The notes: generated from the sequence alone by a model not told the origin. A stretch of 64,000 nucleotides of DNA from Adineta steineri (GCA_905250115.1 CAJNOI010000017.1:448685-512684), one strand, 5' to 3'; shown: positions 1 to 10,756, counted from the first letter of the stretch. A program made the numbers and translations.

Positions 1-1230
1 CTGCCGATGTTCCACCGTAAACCTTTATCTTTTTCTCAGCCAGAAATAGGTCGCGACCACTTGAATGTTTTATAACGATAACGAATCTGACCATCTGAAA
101 TGATATTTGAATTATTTCGATTATAAAAAAGACTAATTGAAATAAAAAGAGCAAATATCCAGACAGTTTGGCATCTGAATGAACGAAAACAATAAATATA
201 GTAAATCAATTATATTGCAATAGAGACATCTATTGATTTAAAATAAAAATCGAATATAATGCTTCAATTTTCTTTATTTTTATTTGCAGTTAGATTATAT
301 CGATAGATAATAGTTGAAATAAATTCTTTCGTTCTTCTTTTCCTTTCAAACTCATTTTTTACATCTCATAAAAATATTTTATCTTTTTATAAATAAAAAA
401 AAACTTTTTTAAACAAAATTTTATTTCATTTTTAATAGTTAGCCGACACTTTGCTCAACATAAATGCGAGTTCAATGTTTTAACGATTGAGTTTAGCGGA
501 AAAAAAATTATCGATTATTTCTTGGTAATCATTGAGCGGTTCATTCAATTGATTACGGCTCTAGAACAGTGTTTCCAATGGTAGGTGTACAGAACCCTTA
601 AATTGGATCACGTAATTTCTGAATATCTTCAAAATAAAGAATAACTTTTTGTTTTCTTGATTTAAACAAAAAGAAATTATTTGTCTTATATAGAGTACTT
701 GAATACTGCACATAATTCTCTCAAAATACTTTTAACAGCGTTTTTTTTATAGATTTTCATGCAATATGACTTGTAATGAACGTAATTCTAGTAGTGCATG
801 GATGTATACTGTTGCAAGCTTTTTTTTATCAGTTTCGTCATAATAATTTCCATATATTCATCAAACATTAATATGATGTTTGACAAAGAGTATAAAAGAA
901 AAACTAATTTGGTGAAAGAATTGTATTGCTCTTTCTACCTTTATTCAATGAACAAATGTCGCCTATATACATCGGCAAACTGCAGTAATGATGTAGACAG
1001 AGGCAAACAAAAATTTGGAAACAATAATAATAAAATGTATTTGGATTGTTGGCTTCTGTTTTGCTCGTTCTTTCGATAATATTACAAAAAAATTGTTTGT
1101 TTGGTTCTTTTTCTTGCACTGAACAATATAATTTTCAAACCTAACTAGATGCAGTTTACCCTTGAACGACAACAAAAACATACAAACATTCGAAGTCGTT
1201 GAAAAATCGAAAAAAAAACAAGTCACTACC
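1..1230. other. Non-coding upstream region
   Basis: AT-rich sequence with homopolymer A/T runs and no recognisable gene. Short open frames between about 800 and 1226 occur on both strands in overlapping positions, are low-complexity (Phe/Asn/Lys-rich) and resemble no family I know, so I treat them as chance. It probably contains the upstream regulatory region of the ART-TPR gene. Confidence 0.6.
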
Positions 1231-1239
1231 TATATAAAG
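1231..1239 (+). promoter_or_regulatory. TATA box of the ART-TPR gene
   Basis: A TATATAAAG match lies 84 bp upstream of the ATG at 1323. It is followed after about 30 bp by a C/A-rich stretch suited to transcription start and a short leader. The placement is that of a core promoter; the start site itself is not visible. Confidence 0.5.
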
Positions 1240-1322
1240 AAGAACGGTGATCCTTTATTTCATTCAAACAACAACGTCTATTAACAAGTTCACATTCAAC
1301 AACAAACTACAACTAGATCAGA

Positions 1323-3497
1323 ATGAGCGGATCGAAATCAAATGAAAGTGCTGCTGCATCATCAAATATTCGCCAACCACGGCAACGTATGGCACAAAAT
1401 TATCTTCTCATATGGGTAGATGCCAACAACGACCAAGCAGATAAGGACTGCCATAATACACTGGCTCAACTAAAGGACGTGGTCAACGACGTCAATCTTT
1501 GCACTAAATCGGATCAGTGCATCCAACTACTCAACCAGATTAAGAATAAAAGAGCCTTTGTTTTAACATCCGGGTCATTAGGTCAACACTTGGTTCCTCA
1601 AATTCATGACATGCCACAGTTAGATGCAGTTTACATCTTCTGTGGCGATAAATCAAGACATGAGGGATGGACTCAGAACTGGACAAAAATTAAAGGTGTC
1701 AATACAAACATTGAAGACATTTGCCAAGTATTACAATTGGCGGTTAAAAAATGCGACCAGGACTCAGCTACTGTAAGTTTTCTGGCGGTAAATGAAATGG
1801 CCTCAGCTAAGGATTTAAATCAGTTGGAGCCAACTTTCATGTATACTCAGCTGTTCAAGGAGATTATCCTTGATATCGAATATGATCGCAAGGCAATCAA
1901 GAATTTAGCAGCTTGTTGTCGCGAAGTCTTTACTGGCAATTCAGCTGAATTACAAGTGATTAATGAATTTGAACGTGATTACGATCTAGAAAAAGCAATA
2001 TGGTGGTATACACGTGAGTGTTTTACCTACAAAATGCTCAATCGAGCACTCCGACTTATGGATGCCGATATAATGATTAATATGGGCTTCTTTCTACGTG
2101 ATGTACATCAACAAATTCAACAGCTGCATGAACAACAAGTCACTAGTTATGATGGAAAATCTTTTAAAATATATCGAGGGCAAGGTCTTATGAAATCAGA
2201 CTTTGAAAAACTTCAGAAAGCAAAAGGTGGACTTATGTCATTTAATAACTTCTTGTCTACCAGTAAAACTAAAGATGTGTCTCTCAATTTTGCTCGAAAT
2301 GCCTCAGCAGAACCAAATAAGGTGGGCATTCTCTTTCTAATTTCCATTGATCCTCGTTTAAAATCAACACCATTTGCTGCCATCAAGGAGGAGAGTTTTT
2401 TTAAGAAAGAAGAAGAAATCCTCTTCTCAATGCACACTGTCTTTCGAATAAGTGCGATTAAACAAATGGACAATAATAATCAACTTTATCAAGTTGAGTT
2501 ACAATTAACATCGGATGATGATCAACAACTACGATTACTTACTGATCGGATACGAGACGAAGCTGGTGGTCATACAGGATGGCAACGATTGGGTAAATTA
2601 TTAATTAAAATTGGTCATTTTAATAAAGCTGAAGAACTTTATAGCGTATTACTTGAACAGACATCTGATGAGGGCGAGAAAGCGCATTATTATGTATGCC
2701 TGGGATATATCAAAGATGATCAGGGTGATTATGGAAAGGCTATTTGGTATTACGAACAAGGACTTAAAATTCAAGAAAATACTCTTCCTCCAAATCATTC
2801 TCAGTTGGCTACTTCATACAACAACATTGGTAGAGTGTATATCAACATGGGAGAGTATTCGAAAGCACTTTCATTCAACAAAAAAGCACTTGAGATCTTC
2901 CTAAGAACTCTTCCTTCGGATCATCCTAGTTTAGCTACTTCATATAACAACGTCGGTAATGTGTACGAGAACATGAGAGAGTACTCGAAAGCACTCTCGT
3001 TATACAAAAAAGCACTTGAAATTCAAGTAAAAACTCTTCCTTCAAATCATCCTAATTTGGCTAATTTATATAACAACATCGGTAATGTGTATGAAAAGAT
3101 GGGAGAATACCTGAAAGCACTTTCATCACAAGAGAAAGCACTTGAAATCCGAGAAAAGACTCTTCCTGCAAATCATCCTGATTTGGCTACTTCATACAAC
3201 AACATCGGTAATGTATATACCCAAACAGGACAGTACTCGAAAGCACTCTCATTATACGAAAAAGACCTTGAAATTTCTCAAAAAATTCTTCCTTCAAATC
3301 ATCCTGATTTGGCTACTTCATACAACAACATCGGCTGGGTTTATAGAAATATGAAAGACTATTCGAAAGCACTGTCATATTTTGAACGTGCTCTGGACAT
3401 AAAACAGCGAAGATTACCTCCAACTCATCCTGATATTAAAGATGTAAAGGAGAGTATTGAAGTTGTAAAAGAAGAAATTTTAAAGAATAATTCATAA
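1323..3497 (+). CDS. ART (NAD:arginine ADP-ribosyltransferase) domain protein with C-terminal TPR repeats
   Basis: Intronless 724-residue protein. Residues 1-200 form a divergent N-terminal domain I cannot name. Residues about 200-400 match the R-S-E type ADP-ribosyltransferase fold: R285 in FKIYRGQ, the S312-T-S314 motif in NNFLSTS, and the E363-x-E365 pair in KKEEEILFS, the ExE signature of arginine-specific transferases. Residues about 420-715 are about seven kinesin-light-chain-like TPRs of 42 residues (consensus LATSYNNIGxVYxxMGEYSKAL). The likely role is mono-ADP-ribosylation of protein (or another acceptor) chosen by the TPR scaffold; the substrate is unknown. No signal peptide or membrane segment is visible, so it is probably cytosolic. 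The chosen ATG follows a TATA box and leader. ART-TPR fusions are abundant in bdelloid rotifers (family knowledge). The gene converges on a PARP-type gene 660 bp away. Confidence 0.9.
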   Translation: MSGSKSNESAAASSNIRQPRQRMAQNYLLIWVDANNDQADKDCHNTLAQLKDVVNDVNLCTKSDQCIQLLNQIKNKRAFVLTSGSLGQHLVPQIHDMPQLDAVYIFCGDKSRHEGWTQNWTKIKGVNTNIEDICQVLQLAVKKCDQDSATVSFLAVNEMASAKDLNQLEPTFMYTQLFKEIILDIEYDRKAIKNLAACCREVFTGNSAELQVINEFERDYDLEKAIWWYTRECFTYKMLNRALRLMDADIMINMGFFLRDVHQQIQQLHEQQVTSYDGKSFKIYRGQGLMKSDFEKLQKAKGGLMSFNNFLSTSKTKDVSLNFARNASAEPNKVGILFLISIDPRLKSTPFAAIKEESFFKKEEEILFSMHTVFRISAIKQMDNNNQLYQVELQLTSDDDQQLRLLTDRIRDEAGGHTGWQRLGKLLIKIGHFNKAEELYSVLLEQTSDEGEKAHYYVCLGYIKDDQGDYGKAIWYYEQGLKIQENTLPPNHSQLATSYNNIGRVYINMGEYSKALSFNKKALEIFLRTLPSDHPSLATSYNNVGNVYENMREYSKALSLYKKALEIQVKTLPSNHPNLANLYNNIGNVYEKMGEYLKALSSQEKALEIREKTLPANHPDLATSYNNIGNVYTQTGQYSKALSLYEKDLEISQKILPSNHPDLATSYNNIGWVYRNMKDYSKALSYFERALDIKQRRLPPTHPDIKDVKESIEVVKEEILKNNS
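2748..3440 (+). repeat. In-frame 126-bp tandem repeats encoding TPRs
   Basis: Five to six consecutive 126-nt units encode the C-terminal TPRs. Nucleotide similarity between neighbours is high, with phrases such as CATCCTGATTTGGCTACTTC and TACAACAACATCGG recurring exactly. This indicates recent unit duplication or homogenisation rather than ancient TPRs. Confidence 0.8.
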
Positions 3498-4159
3498 ATA
3501 TATAAGAGAAGATTGTGTGCACTTGTTTTTCGATTAATTCTATTTTTTAGTACTTCGTACGAGTGTGCAAAGAACAACTCTGTAACTAATACAAACGTTA
3601 TGCACAAAGCCAACTGATAGGGTAATATACATACACACGAATGTGTATCGATTACCTTTTCAGAGATATTTGCATTTCTAATTCTTAACGAGAGTGTTCC
3701 CAGTCATAAGATAAAGAAAAAAAATATTACCTTAAATAGTGATTGTGAAAGAGAACAATCTAAAAGGGTGTGGGTGTTAATTACAAATAGAAATAGTACC
3801 TACATTCACACCTACCCACACCTACACCCTTATTCATCTATTATTTTCACTTGATGAAAGAGATGAATGTAAAACAACAAGTGTACTGCACATATTTATG
3901 TCATTTGATAGACATTCTTATGGATAAAGAATGATAATGTTTTATTCATCAGTTCTTTTATTCTTCTACAAAATCTATTATCACAAGTCTAGAGAATCTT
4001 TTAGTATCACTATTGCAAAGAAAGCTATATCATATCTCATTAGGAAAATAAAGCAAATTCTTTTGTTATATTTTATTCAATATAAGTATTAAAATGAAAC
4101 TATTTTATGTTAAAAAAAGAATTTAATTGATCAAGCATCAAATACAAATAATCGAATCA
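3498..4159. other. Intergenic region between two convergent genes
   Basis: Holds the 3' ends of the ART-TPR and PARP-like genes and one G-rich/C-rich hairpin (separate entry). AATAAA-like poly(A) signals occur on the + strand near 4050. No other gene is seen. Confidence 0.6.
3765..3830. repeat. TGTGGG-like hairpin repeat, copy 1
   Basis: A G-rich arm (AGGGTGTGGGTGTT) is followed about 35 bp later by a C-rich arm (CACCTACCCACACCTACACC) that is an imperfect reverse complement. Same layout as the copies at 8907, 9790, 10669, 10889, 11954, 15188 and 15399. Confidence 0.7.
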
Positions 4160-7100
4160 TCATTGAGTAAATGTAATTAAAAACGTTGGATAAGCGACAC
4201 GATTTTCGAATACAATGTAGACTTTGCTCCCTCCTGTTTCTCCTAATACACTGTCGTAACGTTTGCCACCAGATATACTTTCATTTTTCTTCGGAGCTCG
4301 ACGTAATGTTGGATCATTTTTGTTTTTATAATCAAAAACATCTCCTGTTAATACTTGAGCAAGAAATACTTGGCGTTTACCGTCAGCCAGTCCATAAGAA
4401 TAACTTTGACAGGAATATGAAGCACTCATTGCAAAATATGTGCCGAGACCCCATAAACCACTTGTACAATAGGACAAATCAAAGCCACATTCACCATTAA
4501 AAATTTCACTAGGCAGTGTCGCGCGAGTGCCATGAAATAATTCCATTTCAATTTGTAAATCAGGTTTATCACTTAATTCTTGTCGAAGAGTTCGCCGACG
4601 AAATGCATAATGATTCCATAATCTTAAATTTTGTACTCTTTCGATCTTATCAATTTTCACATTGCTGATTGTCTCTTTCATTCGATTTTCGATACGAATA
4701 AAATCAGGATGATTTTTAGGTAATTCAACTAATTTACATTGTTCTTCTTGTTCGCCCCATTCGTTGGGTATATTTAATTCATTATCTTTATCAGCTTCCA
4801 TTCTCAAGATATCTTGTACATATAAAGAAATTTGTAATTTTGCTTGTAATACATTTTGTTGTAAACCATTCAATTTCAATGATAAATTTCCAGTAGAATC
4901 TTGTCTGAAATCAACCTTAATGGATTGTTGAATAGCAATATTATTAATTGCTGTCTTATGAGCATCAATATCTTCACTTAGATTTATCGAAAAAGGTTCC
5001 GAAATAGTAGCAGATTCAATGGCTTTTTTAATCGCACTCGCTGCTTGTGTTACTTCTACATTCGTAATACCAATAATATCCCAATCGTCTGCTCTAGACT
5101 GGACATTTAAATGATATGTATCCAATGGTTTGGGTTTATATGCGACAGATGTAGTTTTTGGTTGTATTGGTAACGGATAGCGAATAATATCTCGTTTAAC
5201 CTTAGTACTTTCTCTCTTTTGGTATCCACATACAAAACGATTAGCTAGTGCAGATGGATTGATTGTTAATACTTGTCTTAAATTACGAAGAAAATGGATA
5301 CGATAGCGTACAATTTTACCAGTTTTTAAATTATCGCAATCAAGTATCAATGTCGATGGAATAGAAGTTCGCAAATGTTGTTGTAATGCATCTTCGATTT
5401 GGCGCATATGATTGTCATCATAATTTTTTTCGCCATCATCATCTAGCCAACACCATCGAGCCGTTAGCGGTGGTAAATTACAATTCGTAATATCATCATC
5501 ATTGTTTGCATTTGCATTTGTGTGATCATGTATAACTTCACGTGCAAATGAATTACATGCGATATCGTCAATATCTAATAAAACTACTTTTCTCAAATTT
5601 GATTGTGGAAAATCAGCAAAGAATTGTTTTATTGCACGAATCAGAATATTTGTACAATCTTGTAATGGAAAACCGTATGTAGCAGCACTGATGGCTGGTA
5701 ATGCTACACTATTATAACCTTCTTGTTCAGCAAGTCGTAAACTGGACAAGACACTGGAAAATAATAACGAACGTTCTTGTTGATTACCATCAGCATATTG
5801 AGGACCAATGGCATGGATAACAGCTTTATAAGGGAGGTAACCAGCTGTTGTTTTAACTGCAGTACCAGTAAGTATTGGTAGATTTCTATTTTTAGCAATT
5901 AGTTCTTTACATTCTTGATCAAGTGCACGACCAGCAGCATCACAAATCGCTTTGTCTACACCTCCTGCATGATACAGAGGTCCATTTGCGGCATTTACAA
6001 TGGCATCAATATCGTTGATCTTAGTAATATCACCTTTCTTAACAAGAATTGTTTGACCACGACTATTTGCAACACATGTAAGAGTCAAATTGGTACCATC
6101 ATTATCATTTGAATTTGATTTTAAACTTTTCATATCTATTTTAACATCTCGAATGACAGTATTAGTTTCACGCTCGATACGTCTAGGAATATCATATGAA
6201 TTACCTCGAAGTAATTCCGATTCGACAAACGGTAATTTAAAACGATTTGTAACAAGTTTTTGTTTAATATCTATAATAATATTGTTGATTTTGTCTTGAA
6301 CTGAATTAATAGCTTCAGAACGACCGTGAAGCGTTAGTCCATTTCGATCTTTTGAGTCAATATAAACTCTTTTTGTTTTAACTTCGTCAAGTAGAGGTTG
6401 AATAGCTTGATAAACAAAACGACGAATATTGAGGTGAATAGGAATAGTTATTGAAATACTAGCGATTCGATTTGGTTTTCCCGCAGCTAAATTCCGCAGA
6501 GTGTCTTTGATTTCATCTGCAATCATTTTTGATCGTGCAGGAATAACAATAGTGTTGGTTTCATCTTCAAGCTGGACGTTAGTGTTCCATTCTTGTTTCA
6601 ATTGAGTAATACCCGGTCGTCTTTGCACTAACAATATGTTGTGCAGGGTTCGATATTCATCCAAAGATAGTTGCCATACATAATACCCTTCAACGAGATT
6701 TTTACATTGTTGAATGACGTTATCTGCCATTTCTTCATTTAAAGCAACCACTGTAATAGTAACCTTTGGTGTTGTTTGTCGTCTTTCGATGGATGAATTA
6801 TAGAATTTAACGAATCCAATTGCATCATAATCATCTGAATTGTAAACTTTTTTCAGAAATGTAATAATATTTTCGGAAATAATCTTTGAAATATCCCACG
6901 TGTCACACGGAAAATCTTGTTGTTGTTCGAATAAATTTTCCAAAAAAGTTTCAATTTTTGTTTGTGCCAAATGAATACGTGAAACAGGAGCTATCAATTT
7001 TAAACAATGATTATCATTATCATCTTCATTAGTATTATCATTACGACGAAACGGTGAAAAGATGATGATCTGGATATTGAGACGATTTTTTAGTCGGTTA

Positions 7101-8668
7101 ATATAAGAAGATGCTTTTTTTCTAAGAAAAGATGCCATCGCTCCTGATATAGGAATGTGTACTTCATTATCAACTACATCATTTAAATAGTCTCTAACTT
7201 TCAATACTGCGAAATGAACATCTGATTTAAATCCACTCACGTTCACATGCCATATACCTCTTGTGAAATATAGAAAGATATGCAGGAAAGGATTCTGTAT
7301 CAAACGACGAAGGTAAAACTTAATCTGCATAGATCGGTCTTTAATTGAAATGCTGTTTCGTGGAGGTTTGCCTCGTTGTTGTTGTTTTAAAATAAATGTT
7401 AATTCTTCGTCTGATAATACCCAAGATTTGATGCTAAAAGAATAACTTTGTAGTTCTGCTATGGCGTTAGATAAAGAAACTTCAGAATCACTACACAATG
7501 TTATTTCAACAGGTTGTTGAGCACGATCATGAACATCATCCGTATTAAAACTATTAATTGAAGAATTTGATGACAACGATATATCAGAATCTGAGAGTTG
7601 ACTATTTGTATCATCATCATCATCATCATCATCATAATCATTATCATTACCATCATTATTATATTCTTCTTCTTGATTTGTTTCATCTTCATATTCTGTA
7701 TTTTTGGCATTGTATCTTTCTCTTCTGTTACCTTGTCCGAGATCATCGATATCTCTTTTACATGTATTTTTATGATGGTCATTCAAGTTCAAGTTTCTTA
7801 AGCCTGGAATACTATTTCGCATTGATTGATCGTCATGAAATCTTCTTCCTTCACGTTGATCACGGTTACAGTTGCCTCTTCGTTCACCTCCGCTTCGACG
7901 ATCCGGACTAAAATTTACATCACGACTGGTACTATTCGATTTAAAACCATGCGGGCCACCGCCAGAATGATGTCTTTGCCGTCTACAAGAAGAATCTTTA
8001 ATCTGGCTGTTGTTACCGTTATTTTTCTTATGTAATCTTGCGTTTTCGAAAGAAGTTCCTACATGATGTCTTTTTGAAAATTCTTTCCAGAGGCGTCCGT
8101 TACAATTTAATTCCAGGTGTTGTTTCATGCCATGAGTAATTGACGCTTTTTTTACATAAAGTGCTTTTTCAAGATAGGAGTTTATTTTTGTAATTGCAAC
8201 ATTATTTCCAAATAATTTTAATTTACCATTTATAATACGTGCGTTGTTAATACCTAATTCTTTTTTGATTGTATTTAGTATTTTTTGGCCAAAATTTACC
8301 AGGAAATCAGTTGTAGCTATGCTAAATTGAATTGTATCGCATAACTTTGGATCAATAGAACTACCACTTGAACCACGTGGGTCATTTTCAGGGCCGTTTG
8401 CTTTTTCTTTTCCTGATATGACCGATAATTTACGAATTTTATTTTGAATTTGTACTTGTGAAGTGTTAACGGCTGATTTCTTTCCGTTAATGATTAACAT
8501 TTCATGAGTTTCATTCATGATAATGATGACGCGTTGCGAATCTTTTATTTTCTTAACAAATTCTTGAAACTCTGAGTTTTGCATCACGTTTATATTAACA
8601 TCGAACGTTATTGTTTCTGTCAATTGTGACATAAAAGGTGACAAATGATCTGTGTTAGAACTTGCCAT
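4160..8668 (-). CDS. Macro-domain, WWE and PARP catalytic-domain protein (PARP14/PARP10-like)
   Basis: Intronless gene for 1502 residues. The first 870 residues contain several segments suggestive of KH-like/RNA-binding modules (for example near 510-545 and 750-815), an Arg/Gly-rich linker and an acidic Asp run near 345-355. A macro domain spans about 872-1016 (KKGDITKINDIDAIVNAANG; binds ADP-ribose), a WWE domain about 1069-1145 (RWCWLDDDGE; binds ADP-ribose units), and the PARP catalytic domain about 1310-1502. The catalytic triad reads H1379 (ELFHGTRA), Y1411 (GLGTYFA) and V1483 where poly-forming PARPs have Glu (SKVYIVF), which predicts mono-ADP-ribosylation. Vertebrate PARPs with macro and WWE domains act in antiviral and RNA-stress responses; that role here is inference. 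Start: ATG at 8668, the first Met of a long open frame. Confidence 0.92.
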   Translation of the reverse strand: MASSNTDHLSPFMSQLTETITFDVNINVMQNSEFQEFVKKIKDSQRVIIIMNETHEMLIINGKKSAVNTSQVQIQNKIRKLSVISGKEKANGPENDPRGSSGSSIDPKLCDTIQFSIATTDFLVNFGQKILNTIKKELGINNARIINGKLKLFGNNVAITKINSYLEKALYVKKASITHGMKQHLELNCNGRLWKEFSKRHHVGTSFENARLHKKNNGNNSQIKDSSCRRQRHHSGGGPHGFKSNSTSRDVNFSPDRRSGGERRGNCNRDQREGRRFHDDQSMRNSIPGLRNLNLNDHHKNTCKRDIDDLGQGNRRERYNAKNTEYEDETNQEEEYNNDGNDNDYDDDDDDDDTNSQLSDSDISLSSNSSINSFNTDDVHDRAQQPVEITLCSDSEVSLSNAIAELQSYSFSIKSWVLSDEELTFILKQQQRGKPPRNSISIKDRSMQIKFYLRRLIQNPFLHIFLYFTRGIWHVNVSGFKSDVHFAVLKVRDYLNDVVDNEVHIPISGAMASFLRKKASSYINRLKNRLNIQIIIFSPFRRNDNTNEDDNDNHCLKLIAPVSRIHLAQTKIETFLENLFEQQQDFPCDTWDISKIISENIITFLKKVYNSDDYDAIGFVKFYNSSIERRQTTPKVTITVVALNEEMADNVIQQCKNLVEGYYVWQLSLDEYRTLHNILLVQRRPGITQLKQEWNTNVQLEDETNTIVIPARSKMIADEIKDTLRNLAAGKPNRIASISITIPIHLNIRRFVYQAIQPLLDEVKTKRVYIDSKDRNGLTLHGRSEAINSVQDKINNIIIDIKQKLVTNRFKLPFVESELLRGNSYDIPRRIERETNTVIRDVKIDMKSLKSNSNDNDGTNLTLTCVANSRGQTILVKKGDITKINDIDAIVNAANGPLYHAGGVDKAICDAAGRALDQECKELIAKNRNLPILTGTAVKTTAGYLPYKAVIHAIGPQYADGNQQERSLLFSSVLSSLRLAEQEGYNSVALPAISAATYGFPLQDCTNILIRAIKQFFADFPQSNLRKVVLLDIDDIACNSFAREVIHDHTNANANNDDDITNCNLPPLTARWCWLDDDGEKNYDDNHMRQIEDALQQHLRTSIPSTLILDCDNLKTGKIVRYRIHFLRNLRQVLTINPSALANRFVCGYQKRESTKVKRDIIRYPLPIQPKTTSVAYKPKPLDTYHLNVQSRADDWDIIGITNVEVTQAASAIKKAIESATISEPFSINLSEDIDAHKTAINNIAIQQSIKVDFRQDSTGNLSLKLNGLQQNVLQAKLQISLYVQDILRMEADKDNELNIPNEWGEQEEQCKLVELPKNHPDFIRIENRMKETISNVKIDKIERVQNLRLWNHYAFRRRTLRQELSDKPDLQIEMELFHGTRATLPSEIFNGECGFDLSYCTSGLWGLGTYFAMSASYSCQSYSYGLADGKRQVFLAQVLTGDVFDYKNKNDPTLRRAPKKNESISGGKRYDSVLGETGGSKVYIVFENRVAYPTFLITFTQ
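7604..7655. repeat. (CAT)n trinucleotide repeat inside the PARP-like gene
   Basis: Trinucleotide run on the + strand that encodes a poly-Asp stretch on the coding (minus) strand. It is in frame, so length changes would only alter the acidic linker. Confidence 0.8.
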
Positions 8669-8906
8669 TAAAATTGATTGATCTATAAAAGAAAATATAA
8701 TCGTTGAAAACTTTAAGATATGATTTATGAAAGGTTCGGGTTCGGCACATCCCTAATTAAATAGGAATATTCTGAAAGGCTATCACAGATTGCTAAGTAA
8801 AAATATTTGCATTTTACTCTTTAGTTTACTAGAATAGTTACGAAAGGCTCATCTATACATACTGCGCTCGTTTCATGAAGAACTAATGAAAGTATCTTAT
8901 AGTATT

Positions 8907-8980
8907 GAGGGTGTGATGTGAATGAGAGTCTGAGTGTATATGTGAATATGAGATGAGGAGCAGAAACACCCACACCCCGT
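8907..8980. repeat. TGTGGG-like hairpin repeat, copy 2
   Basis: G-rich arm beginning GAGGGTGTGATGTGAATG and C-rich arm ending ACACCCACACCCC, separated by a spacer that continues the degenerate GTG pattern. It lies about 240 bp upstream of the PARP-like start codon. Confidence 0.6.
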
Positions 8981-9437
8981 TTTTAGAATATATATGTAAA
9001 ATATAAATATGAAAGAGAAAGATGTACTTAAGAAAAGACTCGATGTAATGCGCCGAACAATTCATCACTTATAACAATTCATTCTGCTTACCGTAAAAGT
9101 ACGTAATTCCTTTGATTGAATAACGAATGTGTAATAAATCGTGACAGAAAGTAGTAAAAAATCGATGATTGCTTTGTATCTGAAATAAAATAAACATACT
9201 GATTATAAATTACTTTCAGAATTGTATTAATAGGGATCATATTATCACAGAAAATAGAGAGATGCCACAAGCATACTTAGTTTATCATTATTATTTATGT
9301 AGGGGTCGACCAAATTTCAAAAAAATAGAGAAAATCTTTTTAATATAAAAAACTGAGAAAAATAGTACTTAAGAATGTCGAAACCACTTGATTCCGTAGT
9401 TTTTTCTAAGAACCGTGATCAACTATCAGTTTTAATA
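8981..9437. other. Intergenic sequence upstream of the PARP-like gene
   Basis: AT-rich, with no recognisable gene. The short frames here are not supported by similarity or composition. Confidence 0.5.
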
Positions 9438-10668
9438 GGAAAAGACGATACGGCGATGGAAAAAGTATATGTAAAGTGAATGTCGAGCGAGAAAAAGAAT
9501 GAAATTTGAAAATTCATCAAGAATACAAGAGAGCAAATGTATAAAAGTGCTCGCTTTTACATATAAAAAAGAAGAAAGAAGAAACCAAAAACAAAATGAA
9601 TAATGTGGTAAAAAGAAAAAAACTCACGACAGATAAAGATGATTAAATGTAAGTATGAAATCCTTAAATAAATAAATCTGAAAAAGTGAATGTTGATAAA
9701 AATATTGAATATAAGAAATACAGTGGGAAAAAGAGTCATGCTAGTTGATGTTGATAAAATAATGCAACGAAGAGAGAAATCCATAAAAACTGGGTGTGGG
9801 TGTGAATGAGGGTGGCGAGGATGTAGAAATTATTATAACAGTCAAAATATCCACATCTTCATCCACCTCTCTTCCACACTCAAACCGTATAATGTATGTC
9901 TCATCGTGTATATTCCAAGAAACAAAGAATAGAATGAATATAAATAAAAGAAACAACAAGAGGAAGAACGAATATGAATGCAAAAACAATAAGTGAAGTA
10001 TGTCATAAGCGCATATCATCATGCGCAAAGCCATATTATAAAAGATGAAACGAAAAAAGAATGTGGATATGATATAGAACGAAGAAAAATGTGTATATGA
10101 TATAGAACGAAGAAAAATGTGTATATGATATAGAACGAAGAAGAGTACGAGATGAAATGTATAAAACATCCAAAGTATATATGGAAGATAAAGTGGGATA
10201 TATATGTGTGAGAAAGAGGGAAAAGTGAGAGAAGTATGAGTGCAAATAGATGTATAAAACAAGAGAGTATATCATGTCTGATAAACATAACAAACCGACG
10301 CCGTCACCCACACCCAGTTTTTATGGATTTCTCTCTTCGTTGCATTATTTTATCAACATCAACTAGCATGACTCTTTTTCCCACTGTATTTCTTATATTC
10401 AATATTTTTATCAACATTCACTTTTTCAGATTTATTTATTTAAGGATTTCATACTTACATTTAATCATCTTTATCTGTCGTGAGTTTTTTCTTTTTACCA
10501 CATTATTCATTTTGTTTTTGGTTTCTTCTTTCTTCTTTTTTATATGTAAAAGCGAGCACTTTTATACATTTGCTCTCTTGTATTCTTGATGAATTTTCAA
10601 ATTTCATTCTTTTTCTCGCTCGACATTCACTTTACATATACTTTTTCCATCGCCGTATCGTCTTTTCC
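9438..10668. mobile_element. Foldback element with long near-identical inverted arms
   Basis: The left arm 9438-9802 is the reverse complement of the right arm 10305-10668. By eye they differ by a single base in an A-run over about 365 bp. The 502-bp centre contains a G-rich/C-rich hairpin (9790-9883) and a 28-bp tandem repeat. The inner ends of both arms carry the TGGGTGTGGGTG motif. There is no convincing target-site duplication and no transposase frame, so it could be a non-autonomous foldback transposon or a recent inverted duplication. Open frames mirrored on both strands here are artefacts of the arms. Confidence 0.8.
10069..10146 (+). repeat. 28-bp tandem repeat, about 2.7 copies
   Basis: The unit starts ATGATATAGAACGAAGAAAA and continues to 28 bp. 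Two copies are identical and the last is truncated and diverged. It lies in the loop of the foldback element. Confidence 0.8.
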
Positions 10669-10756
10669 CAGGGTATGGGTATGAGAGTGGTTGTGAATGT
10701 GAAAGTTCCTTCTCCTCATCTTATACTCACATCTACACCCACCGCACCCCACCCTA
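10669..10756. repeat. TGTGGG-like hairpin repeat, copy 4
   Basis: Directly abuts the right arm of the foldback element. The G-rich arm starts CAGGGTATGGGTATGAGAG; the C-rich arm is CATCTACACCCACCGCACCC. Confidence 0.65.

Noticed and set aside
798-1226. Three overlapping open frames upstream of the ART-TPR gene
   Set aside because: Low-complexity, on both strands of the same DNA, no family resemblance; one overlaps the probable promoter.
7558-7911. Histidine-run open frame antisense to the PARP-like gene
   Set aside because: It is the antisense reading of the poly-Asp CAT repeat.
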